A DNA stretch of 64,000 nucleotides, taken from the NCBI RefSeq assembly GCF_004353225.1, contig NZ_CP037934.1, positions 186,001 through 250,000 of the forward strand. Direction: 5' to 3'. A program made the translations under genes and the position numbers. This DNA is from Marinobacter sp. JH2 (lineage in GTDB: Bacteria; Pseudomonadota; Gammaproteobacteria; Pseudomonadales; Oleiphilaceae). Below are positions 8,207 through 17,203 of this stretch, one piece after another (position 1 is the stretch's first letter; each line of letters begins with the position of its first letter). The notes below the pieces were generated by a model that worked only from the letters and a program-made list of their open reading frames with translations, was not told where the DNA came from and did no database searches.

Positions 8207-8814
8207 AACTTGCTCCTTTTTGTCCTGAAAACCAGCAGTTGGTTATTGGCAGGCATTAAATGGTTTTCTGACAGAGTTAACCCCACATTGTCCGCCAGTT
8301 TACTGATCTCTTCCAAATCCCGGATGCCCATATGGACCGCATTGGCCTTCAGGTGTTGGTCGAAGTGCGCGTTGCTTTCACTGGTATAGCGGCCCTGACG
8401 GTTGAATGGGCCATACAGACAAAAAGCGCCTTCTTGGGGCAGGCGTTCGCCAATGTTGCGGAACATGTGCTCGACTTCTTCCCAAGCCATAATGTGGGCG
8501 GTGTTTGCCGAGAACGCCCACGTGAAGGCTTCGACGGGCCAAGGGGGAGTGGCTACGTCCAGTTCTAGCGCCGGTAAGGTATTGGGTAACGCAGCTTGTG
8601 CCAATCGAGGGCGACAGGTATCGACCGCCTGTGGACGGTCGGTCGGCTGCCACTGCAGGTGAGGCATTGCCGTGGCGAAATGCACGGCGTGTTGGCCGGT
8701 GCCCGTGCCCACTTCCAGCACCTTACCTGATGCAACAAAAATTCCTTGAAGCTTTTCGAGAATCGGTGCTTTGTTGTTCTCACAAGCTTGAGAAAAAGGG
8801 AGGCTTGTGGACAT
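8203..8814 (-). CDS. DUF938 SAM-dependent methyltransferase
   Basis: This is a 203-residue class I methyltransferase-fold protein of the DUF938 family. Motif I is VLEVGTGTGQHA near residue 33, followed by an acidic strand-2 end and the family segment FSANTAHIMAW. A GGAG ribosome site lies upstream of the chosen ATG, and an earlier in-frame ATG lacks support. The stop overlaps the next start by four bases, coupling it to the deaminase. No substrate is established for the family. Confidence 0.9.
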   Translation of the reverse strand: MSTSLPFSQACENNKAPILEKLQGIFVASGKVLEVGTGTGQHAVHFATAMPHLQWQPTDRPQAVDTCRPRLAQAALPNTLPALELDVATPPWPVEAFTWAFSANTAHIMAWEEVEHMFRNIGERLPQEGAFCLYGPFNRQGRYTSESNAHFDQHLKANAVHMGIRDLEEISKLADNVGLTLSENHLMPANNQLLVFRTKRSKL

Positions 8815-8902
8815 TGGGTTACATCTCCTGTTGCTGAACACAGTTTTCAGGTTTTGCGTGCTGAGTGCCTATGAAAACGAATCCCTTTGGGGCTGCGCGC
8901 GC

Positions 8903-8908
8903 CTATAA
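8903..8908 (+). promoter_or_regulatory. Consensus -10 box
   Basis: TATAAT lies about 60 bases upstream of the cold-shock/DUF1294 gene. The matching -35 region is poor. If used, transcription begins near 8915. This rules out in-frame starts at 8865 and 8871 and favours a start at 8949 or 8964. Confidence 0.45.
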
Positions 8909-8963
8909 TGCAATGATACCGATGAAGAAAACCGACGTCGCTGCCATTATGAAGGAGCATACA

Positions 8964-9602
8964 TTGAATCAGAAAGGATCACTCACGTCATGGAACGACG
9001 CCAAAGGCTTTGGTTTCATCACTCCGGAAAACGGTGGCGATCGCATCTTCGCACACATTAGTGCGTATCAGGGGCAGGGCCGGCCTTCTTCCGGGCGCCA
9101 AGTGAATTTCGCGCTCACGAAAGACAAGCAGGGGCGTCTGCGGGCGTCGCAGTTTCAGTACGCCGGCGCGGCTCGCTTGAGTGCCTCCGTGGCGCCGGGT
9201 GTTTGGTTGGGGTTGTTGGTTGCTGCTGGGGTGTTAGGCGCACTCGGGTTGCTGAGTTGGTTGGACTATGTGCCGATGCTGCTACCCGCGGCTTACGGCG
9301 TGATGAGTCTGGTTACGTTTCTGATGTACGCTGTTGATAAAGGCGCGGCGGAACGGGGTAATCAGCGGGTGCCGGAGGGGCGGTTGCACTTGTTTGAGCT
9401 TCTCTGTGGTTGGCCGGGAGCTTTAGTAGGCCAGCAATTCTTTCGCCACAAAACCCGAAAAACCTCGTTTCAGGCAACCTTCTGGTTGCAGGTGCTTCTA
9501 AACCTAGCGGCGCTTGGCTGGTTGCTGACTTGGCCGGAAGCGGAAAGCGCGCGGCAGGTACTGGGTATAAAGCCGGTTTGGCTGATCCCTATGTCGCTTT
9601 GA
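8964..9602 (+). CDS. Cold-shock domain fused to DUF1294 membrane protein
   Basis: The protein is about 212 residues with two parts. An N-terminal cold-shock domain carries KGFGFIT (RNP1) and RIFAHISAY (RNP2). After a short linker comes a C-terminal DUF1294 membrane domain with four hydrophobic segments and the conserved AERGNQRVPE and FFRHKTRKTSF motifs. This CSD-DUF1294 arrangement is a known bacterial fusion of unknown role. The best ribosome site (AAGGAG, six bases before) points to TTG at 8964. ATG at 8949 is the alternative. The protein would place an RNA-binding domain at the inner membrane. Confidence 0.85.
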   Translation: MNQKGSLTSWNDAKGFGFITPENGGDRIFAHISAYQGQGRPSSGRQVNFALTKDKQGRLRASQFQYAGAARLSASVAPGVWLGLLVAAGVLGALGLLSWLDYVPMLLPAAYGVMSLVTFLMYAVDKGAAERGNQRVPEGRLHLFELLCGWPGALVGQQFFRHKTRKTSFQATFWLQVLLNLAALGWLLTWPEAESARQVLGIKPVWLIPMSL

Positions 9603-9616
9603 ATACCATTCATTGA

Positions 9617-10105
<489 letters not shown>

Positions 10106-10174
10106 GCCCATTGTGCCGGTCTGATCGCCCCATAGACAATGACCGCCATCGAACGCACAGGAGTAAAGACAACG

Positions 10175-11074
10175 ATGGCACGAGTAACGGCACATGATGG
10201 GGCCAAGTTGAAGGTAAGGGAAATTGGCCGGGGACCGGTGGTTATCCTGCTTCATGGTTTTGGTATGGAAAGCCGTCATTGGCTGCCGATCGTGTTGCCG
10301 TTGGCCCATAAGTTTCGGTTTGTTCTTCCTGACTTTAGAGGATTCGGTGGGTCTTCTCGGCTGAGCTGCAGTGAATCTTGTGTACTGACCAGTCACGCCA
10401 GGGATCTGGATGCCGTGATCCGTGCCTACAGTCACGGTCAGCCGGTTGGTTTGGGCGGTATCTCCATGGGGGCCAGCACGTCACTGCGTTATATGGAAAT
10501 GTTCGGCACCGACGGGATTCGGCATTACGCCCATATTGATCAGGCTCCGCGCATATCTCATGCCCCGGATTGGCCGTGGGGCATTTTCGGAGGACAGGGG
10601 CCTGAGCGAATCCGTGGCTGGCAGCCGTTGCTGGATAAAGCGTCGAAGATTGATCCTCAAACACCGTATGAAGCGCTACCCCCATCCCTGCGAAAACAGT
10701 TACATGAGAATCTGGCCGGTTTCATGGGAGCGGCGTTGAGTCGCAACTGGATGAAATGGAGCGCTGGGCAGCTCATGCGGGTACCGCAAATTTCTCGTCA
10801 GCTTGTGCCCTTGGACAACTGGTACACCTTGTATCAACACATGCGTGCTTACACTGAGCGGGAGTATGATTTCCGAAAGCTTCTGCCAACGCTGGATGTG
10901 CCGACTACAGTGATCGCGGGCCGCCGTTCGGAAATGTACCCTTGGGAGGGGCAGGCGCGTATGGCGGCTGCGTTGCCTAACGCGAGATTGGTCACTCTTG
11001 AAAACAGCGGGCATGTGCCACTGATAGACCAGCCCATTGCTTGTATCCGAACGCTGGAGAGAGCGTTCGGATAA
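10175..11074 (+). CDS. Alpha/beta hydrolase
   Basis: This is a 299-residue alpha/beta hydrolase. The oxyanion strand is ILLHGFGMESRHW, the nucleophile elbow is GGISMGAS with its Ser, and a C-terminal acid and His appear in VIAGRRSEMYP and SGHVPLIDQP. It resembles non-haem peroxidase/esterase-type hydrolases. The start at 10175 is preferred, with AGGAG 11 bases upstream. An earlier ATG at 10139 lacks a ribosome site. The substrate is unknown, and it may follow the deaminase remnant in one transcript. Confidence 0.88.
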   Translation: MARVTAHDGAKLKVREIGRGPVVILLHGFGMESRHWLPIVLPLAHKFRFVLPDFRGFGGSSRLSCSESCVLTSHARDLDAVIRAYSHGQPVGLGGISMGASTSLRYMEMFGTDGIRHYAHIDQAPRISHAPDWPWGIFGGQGPERIRGWQPLLDKASKIDPQTPYEALPPSLRKQLHENLAGFMGAALSRNWMKWSAGQLMRVPQISRQLVPLDNWYTLYQHMRAYTEREYDFRKLLPTLDVPTTVIAGRRSEMYPWEGQARMAAALPNARLVTLENSGHVPLIDQPIACIRTLERAFG

Positions 11075-11104
11075 GACGTTCAGGCTAAATGATCGGGTGC
11101 CGGA

Positions 11105-11602
11105 TTATTCGGCTGGTGCCCACAATCCCTGCAATTGGCCCATCAGTGAAGAACCGATTCCTTGGTTGCCTAGGAAGTCGAGAACCACCGGTACAAACTG
11201 CTGCACCATGGCCGCATCCATTCCCAATGCCGAGAAAGCTGACTGGACTCCATCCATCGATGAAATGTTGGAGAGCAGGCCTTCGGTCAGGCCGCCACCG
11301 CCGCCCATAAGACTGGACAGGCCGGAGGCCTCGCCGCTTAAATTGTTGATGGCGTCTTGTCCAAGCTGATTCTGAGCCAGTTGTAGCAATGCTCCGGTGC
11401 CGCCTACCGCTTGTGCTTGGGTTACGTCCAGTTCGTCGGTTAGCTGGCCAACCAGCTGCTGGGCCTCTCCGTTGACTTCGGTGGTCTGCGAAAGTGCCAT
11501 CGCACCGGTAGAAAGAGCTTCATTCAAGCCAAAGGCGTTGGCGCTGGGGGCGAGTAGGTAGATACTCGAGACTAAGAGAAATTGCTTGAGGATTGCATTC
11601 AT
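11105..11602 (-). CDS. DUF2780 exported protein
   Basis: This is a 165-residue protein with a signal peptide cleaved near Ala23. The mature sequence is rich in Gly, Leu and Gln, has a short glycine run (SSLMGGGGGLTEG) and ends with VLDFLGNQGIGSSLMGQLQGLW, typical of DUF2780 (VcgC/VcgE-like). The function is unknown. It is convergent with the alpha/beta hydrolase and divergent from the ZIP-like transporter. Confidence 0.85.
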   Translation of the reverse strand: MNAILKQFLLVSSIYLLAPSANAFGLNEALSTGAMALSQTTEVNGEAQQLVGQLTDELDVTQAQAVGGTGALLQLAQNQLGQDAINNLSGEASGLSSLMGGGGGLTEGLLSNISSMDGVQSAFSALGMDAAMVQQFVPVVLDFLGNQGIGSSLMGQLQGLWAPAE

Positions 11603-11780
11603 GCGGGCGTCCTGATTTTGGGTGTACGAGCGAATGCTTTTTATATTGGGGCAATCTGTACCTTTTTACAGTGCAGAAAACCGAAACATTATAAAGATCG
11701 TAATAAAAGTCGGAATTTTGGTTTTGGAATCAGGGCGCTTATGCTGTTGGTCAGGATGAACTGCTAGGACGGTATTGAGA

Positions 11781-12515
11781 ATGGTTGAGGCGATTCAGGC
11801 TAACGGTTTGCTGCAGATTTTACTACTCACCTTGATGGCTGGGGCTGCCATGCCATTGGGGGCAGCGTTGGCGTCGGTGGATCGAATTCACCCAGGCTGG
11901 CTGGAATCCGAGCTGCATCACAGCGTGATCGCTTTTGGTGGTGGCGCGCTCTTGGCAGCCGTCGCGTTGGTTCTGGTACCAGAGGGCATCTCCAATCTGC
12001 AAATACCCGAGGTGGTTGCGTGTTTTGCTGCGGGTGGGATCATTTTCATGCTGATCGACCGTTGGTTGGCGGCGAAGGGATCGTCGGCCAGCCAATTGGT
12101 AGCGATGCTGACAGACTTTGTGCCGGAGGCTTTGGCGCTGGGAGCGACCTTTTCCGTTTCCAGTGAGGGCGGCGTGCTGCTGGCCGGCATTATCGCACTT
12201 CAGAATTTGCCGGAAGGTTTCAACTCTTATCGGGAGCTAGCCCAGTCAACCCATTATGGCGGGCTTAAGATCGTGGGCATTTTTGCCCTGATGGCATTAC
12301 TAGGCCCCGCAGCCGGGGCCGCGGGTTATTTTCTTTTGTCGGATTCCCATCACCTGGTGTCCGGGATTATGCTGTTTGCGGCAGGTGGTATTCTCTACAT
12401 TATCTTTCAGGACATTGCACCGCAGTCGCGGTTGGAGAAACACTGGGGCCCACCTTTGGGTGCGGTGGCCGGCTTCCTATTGGGTTTGATTGGATCGATG
12501 ATGCTATCAGGGTAG
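11781..12515 (+). CDS. ZIP-like metal permease
   Basis: This 244-residue integral membrane protein has about eight hydrophobic segments and resembles the ZIP family. The membrane-4 motif reads QNLPEG where canonical ZIPs have HNxPEG. The following metal-site motif is also not canonical, although DFVPEALALG is present. Loss of the histidines suggests altered metal preference or a non-transporting relative. The ATG at 11781 is preferred over a TTG two codons earlier. Confidence 0.78.
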   Translation: MVEAIQANGLLQILLLTLMAGAAMPLGAALASVDRIHPGWLESELHHSVIAFGGGALLAAVALVLVPEGISNLQIPEVVACFAAGGIIFMLIDRWLAAKGSSASQLVAMLTDFVPEALALGATFSVSSEGGVLLAGIIALQNLPEGFNSYRELAQSTHYGGLKIVGIFALMALLGPAAGAAGYFLLSDSHHLVSGIMLFAAGGILYIIFQDIAPQSRLEKHWGPPLGAVAGFLLGLIGSMMLSG

Positions 12516-12592
12516 GACGGATCCCCCGATGCGGTTATTATTCCGGTCTTCCTACAACGCTTACCCCTCATTTATAGAACAGGAGCCCGACG

Positions 12593-13045
12593 ATGGCAGA
12601 AACATCACTCAAGGAACAACTTGGCACGGCGGTCAAAAATGCCATGCGCAACAAAGAGCGGGAGCGGCTGGTTACCTTGCGGATGGCGCAGGCGGCGGTG
12701 AAACAGATTGAAGTCGATGAGCGCCGCGAGCTTGGTGACGATGACGTTCTGAAAGTGCTCGACAAGATGCTCAAGCAACGCCGCGATGCTGCTAGTCAGT
12801 ATGATGACGCTGGGCGGGCTGAATTGGCCGATAAAGAACGCGCGGAAATGAAAATCATCGAAGAGTTCATGCCAGCAGCCTTGGCCGATGATGAATTGGA
12901 AGTTTTGATCCGTGACGCGGTGAGTTCAACCGGCGCTCAGGGCATGCAGGACATGGGCAAGGTCATGAACGAATTGCGCCCCCAGGTAACCGGCCGGGTG
13001 GACATGGGACAGCTGAGCCAAAAAGTTCGGGCTGCTCTGGCATAA
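12593..13045 (+). CDS. YqeY / GatB-like domain protein
   Basis: This 150-residue soluble protein matches the YqeY family, which resembles the C-terminal tail domain of GatB/GatE amidotransferases. Recognisable segments are RLVTLRMAQAAVKQIEVDER, EEFMPAALADDEL and MGKVMNELRP. A clear AGGAG site precedes the ATG. In many proteobacteria yqeY sits near rpsU and dnaG, but here it does not. The role is probably related to tRNA or translation, and it is not established. Confidence 0.92.
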   Translation: MAETSLKEQLGTAVKNAMRNKERERLVTLRMAQAAVKQIEVDERRELGDDDVLKVLDKMLKQRRDAASQYDDAGRAELADKERAEMKIIEEFMPAALADDELEVLIRDAVSSTGAQGMQDMGKVMNELRPQVTGRVDMGQLSQKVRAALA

Positions 13046-13084
13046 ATTCAGGCCAAAAGGTCACATTCCCACAAGGAATTAGTA

Positions 13085-13471
13085 ATGAGCGATAACCCGT
13101 TTGCCCAGATTCTCGAGATGGATGGCGAGGAACGATACGACTATTTTCTGGACTCCGTGGTGGAAGAGCGCGAGCTGTGGATATTGGTCAATTCAGACAA
13201 TCAGTTTTTGAAGATTGTGTCAGAGGAAGACGGTGTTGGTTATCTGCCCGTATGGCCGAGTGCGGATTTTGCGGCCGATTACGCCAGTGGTTCCGGCGAT
13301 CTGTCTCCGAAAGCATTGTCACTCCCTGACTTCTTCAAAAAGTGGGTGCCGGGCCTAACCCGCGACAAGCTTGAGGTAGGTGTGTTCCCCGGTGCCGACA
13401 GCGAACTCTGGATTACTGAACCCGAAGCGCTGAAAAGCGATCTTCAGGAGGTGCTGTCCGGATCGTTCTGA
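13085..13471 (+). CDS. DUF2750 protein
   Basis: This 128-residue acidic cytosolic protein fits DUF2750, with RYDYFLDSVVEERELWIL near the N-terminus and a PVWPSADFAADYA segment. No catalytic motif is evident and the function is unknown. It is 39 bases after YqeY with its own AAGGA site, so the two may be cotranscribed. Confidence 0.85.
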   Translation: MSDNPFAQILEMDGEERYDYFLDSVVEERELWILVNSDNQFLKIVSEEDGVGYLPVWPSADFAADYASGSGDLSPKALSLPDFFKKWVPGLTRDKLEVGVFPGADSELWITEPEALKSDLQEVLSGSF

Positions 13472-13597
13472 ACCGGAGATTAACAAGTCCTCATTTCAGG
13501 TTGCGATCCTTGTGCTAGATTGAGTTTAGCCATCCCTATTCACTTTGGGGTGGCAAAGCCGAAATAGCCGTTATCGATACTGATAAGGAGGCACGAT

Positions 13598-13921
13598 ATG
13601 GAAGCAAAATCGGATAAAACCGAATACGATCAGGTTCGTGAGGATCTGAGAAAACTTCAGGAAGATCTTTCCACGCTCGCCAAAAGTGTGGCTGATGGCC
13701 AGAAGGGCAACATTAGCCATCTGCGGGATGAAATTCGACGGGAAAGCCTTGCCGCATTTGATCAGGTAAAGCAGCGCGGAGACGAAGCGCTCACCCGAGC
13801 CCGGGATGCAAGTGGCCAAGCGGTCGAGAGTGTGGAGCATAAGATTGAGGAACGTCCTTTCCTCAGTATTGTTCTTATGTTCCTTGCCGGTGTGTTGGTT
13901 GGTCGGTTTTTGGATCGCTGA
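13598..13921 (+). CDS. DUF883 (YqjD/ElaB-like) membrane-anchored protein
   Basis: This 107-residue protein has a long charged amphipathic helical region and a single C-terminal membrane segment (FLSIVLMFLAGVLVGRFLDR), as in ElaB/YqjD. Those proteins attach to the inner membrane and bind ribosomes in stationary-phase E. coli. A strong TAAGGAGG ribosome site is present. The next gene starts two bases after the stop. Confidence 0.88.
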   Translation: MEAKSDKTEYDQVREDLRKLQEDLSTLAKSVADGQKGNISHLRDEIRRESLAAFDQVKQRGDEALTRARDASGQAVESVEHKIEERPFLSIVLMFLAGVLVGRFLDR

Positions 13922-13923
13922 TC

Positions 13924-14424
13924 ATGCCTGACTCGGATTGGTTGCAAGGTGCCCTTCGCAAAGCCATCGCCGCTTTTTTAGGCTTTATGTTGGGCTTTGT
14001 GTTGCTGGTTGCCTTGTTGCTTACCGGTTTTTACTTGCTCGTCAACGCCGCGACCGTCGCGCTGACCCCTCTGTTGGGTGGGGCCGGCGCTTTGGCGGTG
14101 ACGGGCTTGTCCTGTCTATTGTTGCTGTCGTTTTTCTTTTACCGCATGACTCGGCCATTGCCTTCGACGCAGTCGGACGGTTCGGGCGGCGGCCAATCCA
14201 ACGCTTCTCCCATCGCATCCGTTAAACGGCTCATTCAGAAAAACCCGCTGGAAGCAGCGTTGGCGGCTTTTGCATTAGGGTTGGCTGAGCAGAAGGATCC
14301 GCGTATGAAGTCCCTGTTGATGCAGGGTGGCATGGCGCTCGCGAAAGAAGCCGGGCGGCAGCAGGAAAACGGCGATGCAGAGAGCGCAGTTTCCGAAGCG
14401 GCAAACGACGCCGCGGATAGCTGA
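13924..14424 (+). CDS. Holin-superfamily III / YqjE-like membrane protein
   Basis: This 166-residue protein has two strong membrane segments (about residues 14-43 and 50-75), then a polar linker and a C-terminal amphipathic region. Pairing with a DUF883 gene matches the E. coli yqjD-yqjE neighbourhood. The holin name reflects fold similarity only; no phage genes surround it. A role in envelope stress or membrane organisation is inferred. Confidence 0.8.
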   Translation: MPDSDWLQGALRKAIAAFLGFMLGFVLLVALLLTGFYLLVNAATVALTPLLGGAGALAVTGLSCLLLLSFFFYRMTRPLPSTQSDGSGGGQSNASPIASVKRLIQKNPLEAALAAFALGLAEQKDPRMKSLLMQGGMALAKEAGRQQENGDAESAVSEAANDAADS

Positions 14425-14547
14425 GGTTCTTAAAGATTTGAGCGGATGCCTATATATCCCATTCCCTAAGCGTGTTAAAACGTCGCCTTGCGAGGGGCGG
14501 CATTCTTTGGCGAACCTGGGCGCACGTTCATTCATCAGGATTTCAGC

Positions 14548-14892
14548 ATGTCAGACAAATTTTTCTACAAAGGCCGGCAAGACGCCCGTCAGCATCACAC
14601 GGCGTACGGCGGCTTTAAAACCAACGCCAGCCAAAAGAGTGGCAGCGAGAAGTTCCCGTTATCGTTGGTGGTGACCAGTGAGACTCGTAAAAATGAGGTA
14701 GAAGCCCAGGTGACTGAAGCCAACCTCTACGCCAACATTACCGTTGATACCCGTGAAGGCGCGGTGGAATCGATTGGTGAATTAACCGCCATTTTGAACA
14801 AGGGCGAGACGGTTACGGTAACCAAAACGCCTTCGCGCAATGATCCCTGCAGTTGTGGTAGCGGGCTGAAGTTCAAGAAGTGCTGTGGTTAA
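14548..14892 (+). CDS. PBPRA1643-family SEC-C metal-binding protein
   Basis: This 114-residue protein has a C-terminal SEC-C zinc motif, NDPCSCGSGLKFKKCCG, preceded by an alpha/beta region. The start at 14548 gives the family N-terminus MSDKFFYKGRQDARQHH; an earlier in-frame ATG does not fit. SEC-C tails bind zinc and often ribosomes or SecB. The function of this family is unknown. Confidence 0.87.
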   Translation: MSDKFFYKGRQDARQHHTAYGGFKTNASQKSGSEKFPLSLVVTSETRKNEVEAQVTEANLYANITVDTREGAVESIGELTAILNKGETVTVTKTPSRNDPCSCGSGLKFKKCCG

Positions 14893-14919
14893 GGCCGTTT
14901 TGAGATTGGGGAAGTTTCT

Positions 14920-15351
14920 ATGACGATTTGTGGTGTTGAACTGAGTGGCAGCGATGCCATCATCTGTTTGCTGAGTCTGGACCGTGGTCAGTTCAGTTTG
15001 CCGGAGTGCAAGGTGCGCAAATTGTCGCTGCCGAAGAATCACACCCGCGAAGACTTGCAACAGTTTCAGAAGGCGTTTTCCGAGTTAATGGCGGAACACA
15101 AGGTAGCGGGCGTTGCCATCAAAGAACGAATGCCGAAAGGTAAATTTGCCGGCGGCGCGATCAGCTTTAAGCTCGAAGCAGCTATTCAATTGATTGCCGA
15201 TGTTCAGTTAAACGTAAGATTGCTGACGCCGGCATTGATCAAATCTACGCTCGCGTCCAAGCCGCTGCCGATACCGTTCTCCGAGACCGGCCTGAAAGTG
15301 TTTCAGGAAACGGCGTTCACCGCAGCTTACGTCGGGCAGATGACGAAATAG
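14920..15351 (+). CDS. DUF3010 protein
   Basis: This 143-residue soluble protein matches DUF3010. It begins MTICGVELSGSDAIICLL, which looks like the first strands of an RNase H-like or actin-like fold, and has a central KERMPKGKFAGGAISFK segment. It follows the SEC-C gene by 27 bases. The fold resemblance is inference, and no function is known. Confidence 0.83.
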   Translation: MTICGVELSGSDAIICLLSLDRGQFSLPECKVRKLSLPKNHTREDLQQFQKAFSELMAEHKVAGVAIKERMPKGKFAGGAISFKLEAAIQLIADVQLNVRLLTPALIKSTLASKPLPIPFSETGLKVFQETAFTAAYVGQMTK

Positions 15352-15383
15352 GCGGGTGATTTAACTAGAAGCTTGGAGCGCAA

Positions 15384-15842
15384 ATGGCAAAAGCCCCTAT
15401 TGAAGCGAGGCAACGAGCAACGCTTGAACGGCTGGATAAATTCAGCCGCTTTACCGACAACAGCATTGGCATCCCGTTTACCAAATTCAAAATCGGTGCA
15501 GAGGCCATTATTGGTGTGGTGCCGGTAGTGGGTGATGTTGCAGGTCTGGTGCTGGCGAGCTATGTGTTGGTGGAAGCTCAGCGAGCTGGGGCTAGCAAGG
15601 GAGTCAAACTGCGCATGCTCCGGAATATGGGCATCGACTTTGTGGGTGGTTTGTTGCCGGTATTTGGTGATGCCTTTGATGCAATCTATAAAGCGAATAC
15701 TCGCAATACACGGTTGCTAAGAAACTATCTGGAGAAGCAGCTCGAGATAGAGCCGCCTTCTCCGCCATTCCCCTGGAAAACGCTGATTTGGCTGTCTGTG
15801 CTGTTTGCTGTGGTGACGGGCGGGTTAAGTCTGCTGTTTTAG
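15384..15842 (+). CDS. DUF4112 membrane protein
   Basis: This 152-residue protein contains the DUF4112 core (GAEAIIGVVPVVGDVAGLVL, then GGLLPVFGDAFDAIYKAN with its conserved Asp and Asn) and a C-terminal membrane segment. The function is unknown. Its end overlaps the end of the convergent DUF72 gene by four bases. Confidence 0.88.
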   Translation: MAKAPIEARQRATLERLDKFSRFTDNSIGIPFTKFKIGAEAIIGVVPVVGDVAGLVLASYVLVEAQRAGASKGVKLRMLRNMGIDFVGGLLPVFGDAFDAIYKANTRNTRLLRNYLEKQLEIEPPSPPFPWKTLIWLSVLFAVVTGGLSLLF

Positions 15843-16684
15843 AACAGCCCAAGCTGGGGTTTTGAAACATCCACAGGAAGAGATTCCAGCGCTGGAAGCT
15901 GCTCACGCAATAACTCTGTCCAAAGCTCGGCCAGCGCAATGGCGTGTGCGTTATCGGGCATGTGCATGAATACGTAAGGCCGGACGCCGGATTCTAACCA
16001 GCCCTTTACACGCGAGACCCAAGGCGCAAGGAAATCCCGATTTGTTTCCAGATTCGGGTGACCAATGTAGCGAATAACCGGTGGCGCATCACTGGGGAGC
16101 AAATGAACCGGAACGCGGGGCTTTTTGCGTTGGGCATCTACGATCACATCGGTGTCTGGGATGGCTGAAAACAAGGCTCGGCTATCCATGCATACTCGCG
16201 CTAGCTTGCGCTGGCGCAGCCCCTGATTCAGAGCTTTCTCTTCCTCGCCTTTGGCAAAAAACGCCGGATTTCGTACTTCCACCGTCCAGTCCAGCGCATC
16301 GGGTGCTGTGTCCAAAAAACGCCAGAGTTGCTGGAGTCGGTTTGGGCCAAAGCCTGCCGGTAATTGCAGGAGCATTGGCCCTAGGACATCTGACAGGGGG
16401 GCTATTACATCGAGAAACGTCTGTAATTCAGAACCTGCGTTGCTGAGCAGGTGCTCGTGTGTCAGTGCTCGGGGCAGCTTGAGCAGAAAACGGAAATCAT
16501 CCGGCACCTGTTTGCGCCATTGCTCGCATTGCTGTTTGCTGGGAGTTGCGTAAAACGTGGTGTTGCCCTCAACGGTATTGAACACACGGGCATAGCGGGC
16601 AAGGGCGGATGCTCCTGATGGCAGCTGTTTGGCCCAGTTTGGGTCTTGCCACTGAGGGCAACCGAGGTAGTAGGGCAGAGGCAT
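15839..16684 (-). CDS. DUF72 (YecE-like) protein
   Basis: This 281-residue TIM-barrel-type protein is of the DUF72 family. Characteristic segments are YARVFNTVEGNTTFYATPS, FRFLLKLPRALTHE, LLQLPAGFGPN and VEVRNPAFF. The family has no proven function. The adjacent ArfB gene ends one base away on the same strand, so the two are probably cotranscribed. Confidence 0.9.
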   Translation of the reverse strand: MPLPYYLGCPQWQDPNWAKQLPSGASALARYARVFNTVEGNTTFYATPSKQQCEQWRKQVPDDFRFLLKLPRALTHEHLLSNAGSELQTFLDVIAPLSDVLGPMLLQLPAGFGPNRLQQLWRFLDTAPDALDWTVEVRNPAFFAKGEEEKALNQGLRQRKLARVCMDSRALFSAIPDTDVIVDAQRKKPRVPVHLLPSDAPPVIRYIGHPNLETNRDFLAPWVSRVKGWLESGVRPYVFMHMPDNAHAIALAELWTELLREQLPALESLPVDVSKPQLGLF

Positions 16685-17098
16685 TTAGAGTTTGACCTTT
16701 CCTCTGAGTGCCTTGGTTTTGCCTTTCTGGGTTTTCTTGTCCACGCGCCGGCGTTGGGAACCTTTGGTGGGGCGCGTTGGCCGTCGTGTTTTCTGGATTT
16801 TCACGGCTTCCAGAATCAGTTCTTTCAGGCGCTCCAAGGCGTCTTCTTTATTGAGCTCGAGGGTGCGGGACGACTGTGCCTTGATGATCACAATGCCCTC
16901 TTTGCTGATGCGTTGGTCAGAAAGCGCCATCAGCCGTTCTTTATAAAAGGGCGGTAACGATGAGCGCTGAATGTCGAAACGAAGGTGTACGGCAGAGGCT
17001 ACCTTGTTGACGTTCTGGCCGCCGGGGCCTTGGGCTCGAATCTGCGTGATTTCGATTTCCCAATCGGCAATTTCTACGGCATTGGAGATTTTCAGCAT
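16685..17098 (-). CDS. arfB: Peptidyl-tRNA hydrolase ArfB (ribosome rescue)
   Basis: This 137-residue protein has a release-factor catalytic domain with the GGQ motif at residues 26-28 (GPGGQNVNK) and a long basic C-terminal tail. In ArfB/YaeJ the tail enters the empty mRNA channel of a stalled ribosome while GGQ hydrolyses peptidyl-tRNA. Length and tail match ArfB rather than RF1 or RF2. Confidence 0.95.
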   Translation of the reverse strand: MLKISNAVEIADWEIEITQIRAQGPGGQNVNKVASAVHLRFDIQRSSLPPFYKERLMALSDQRISKEGIVIIKAQSSRTLELNKEDALERLKELILEAVKIQKTRRPTRPTKGSQRRRVDKKTQKGKTKALRGKVKL

Positions 17099-17203
17099 AG
17101 GGCATACATAGTTGGTGGGATGAACAGCTTCCGCTTCCTGTTAGTATCATCCTACGCAATCAGCCACTCGATCAGAAGTGGTGAAACAGCAACGGAGCGC
17201 TTT

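Noticed and set aside
11582..11767. Plus-strand 61-codon frame in the gap before the ZIP-like gene
   Set aside because: There is no ribosome site, no domain and it lies across the DUF2780 promoter region; it is better read as non-coding.
13924..14424. Prophage remnant because of the holin-like name
   Set aside because: Only the membrane fold resembles holins. The neighbours are DUF883 and ordinary chromosomal genes, with no integrase, capsid or lysis genes.
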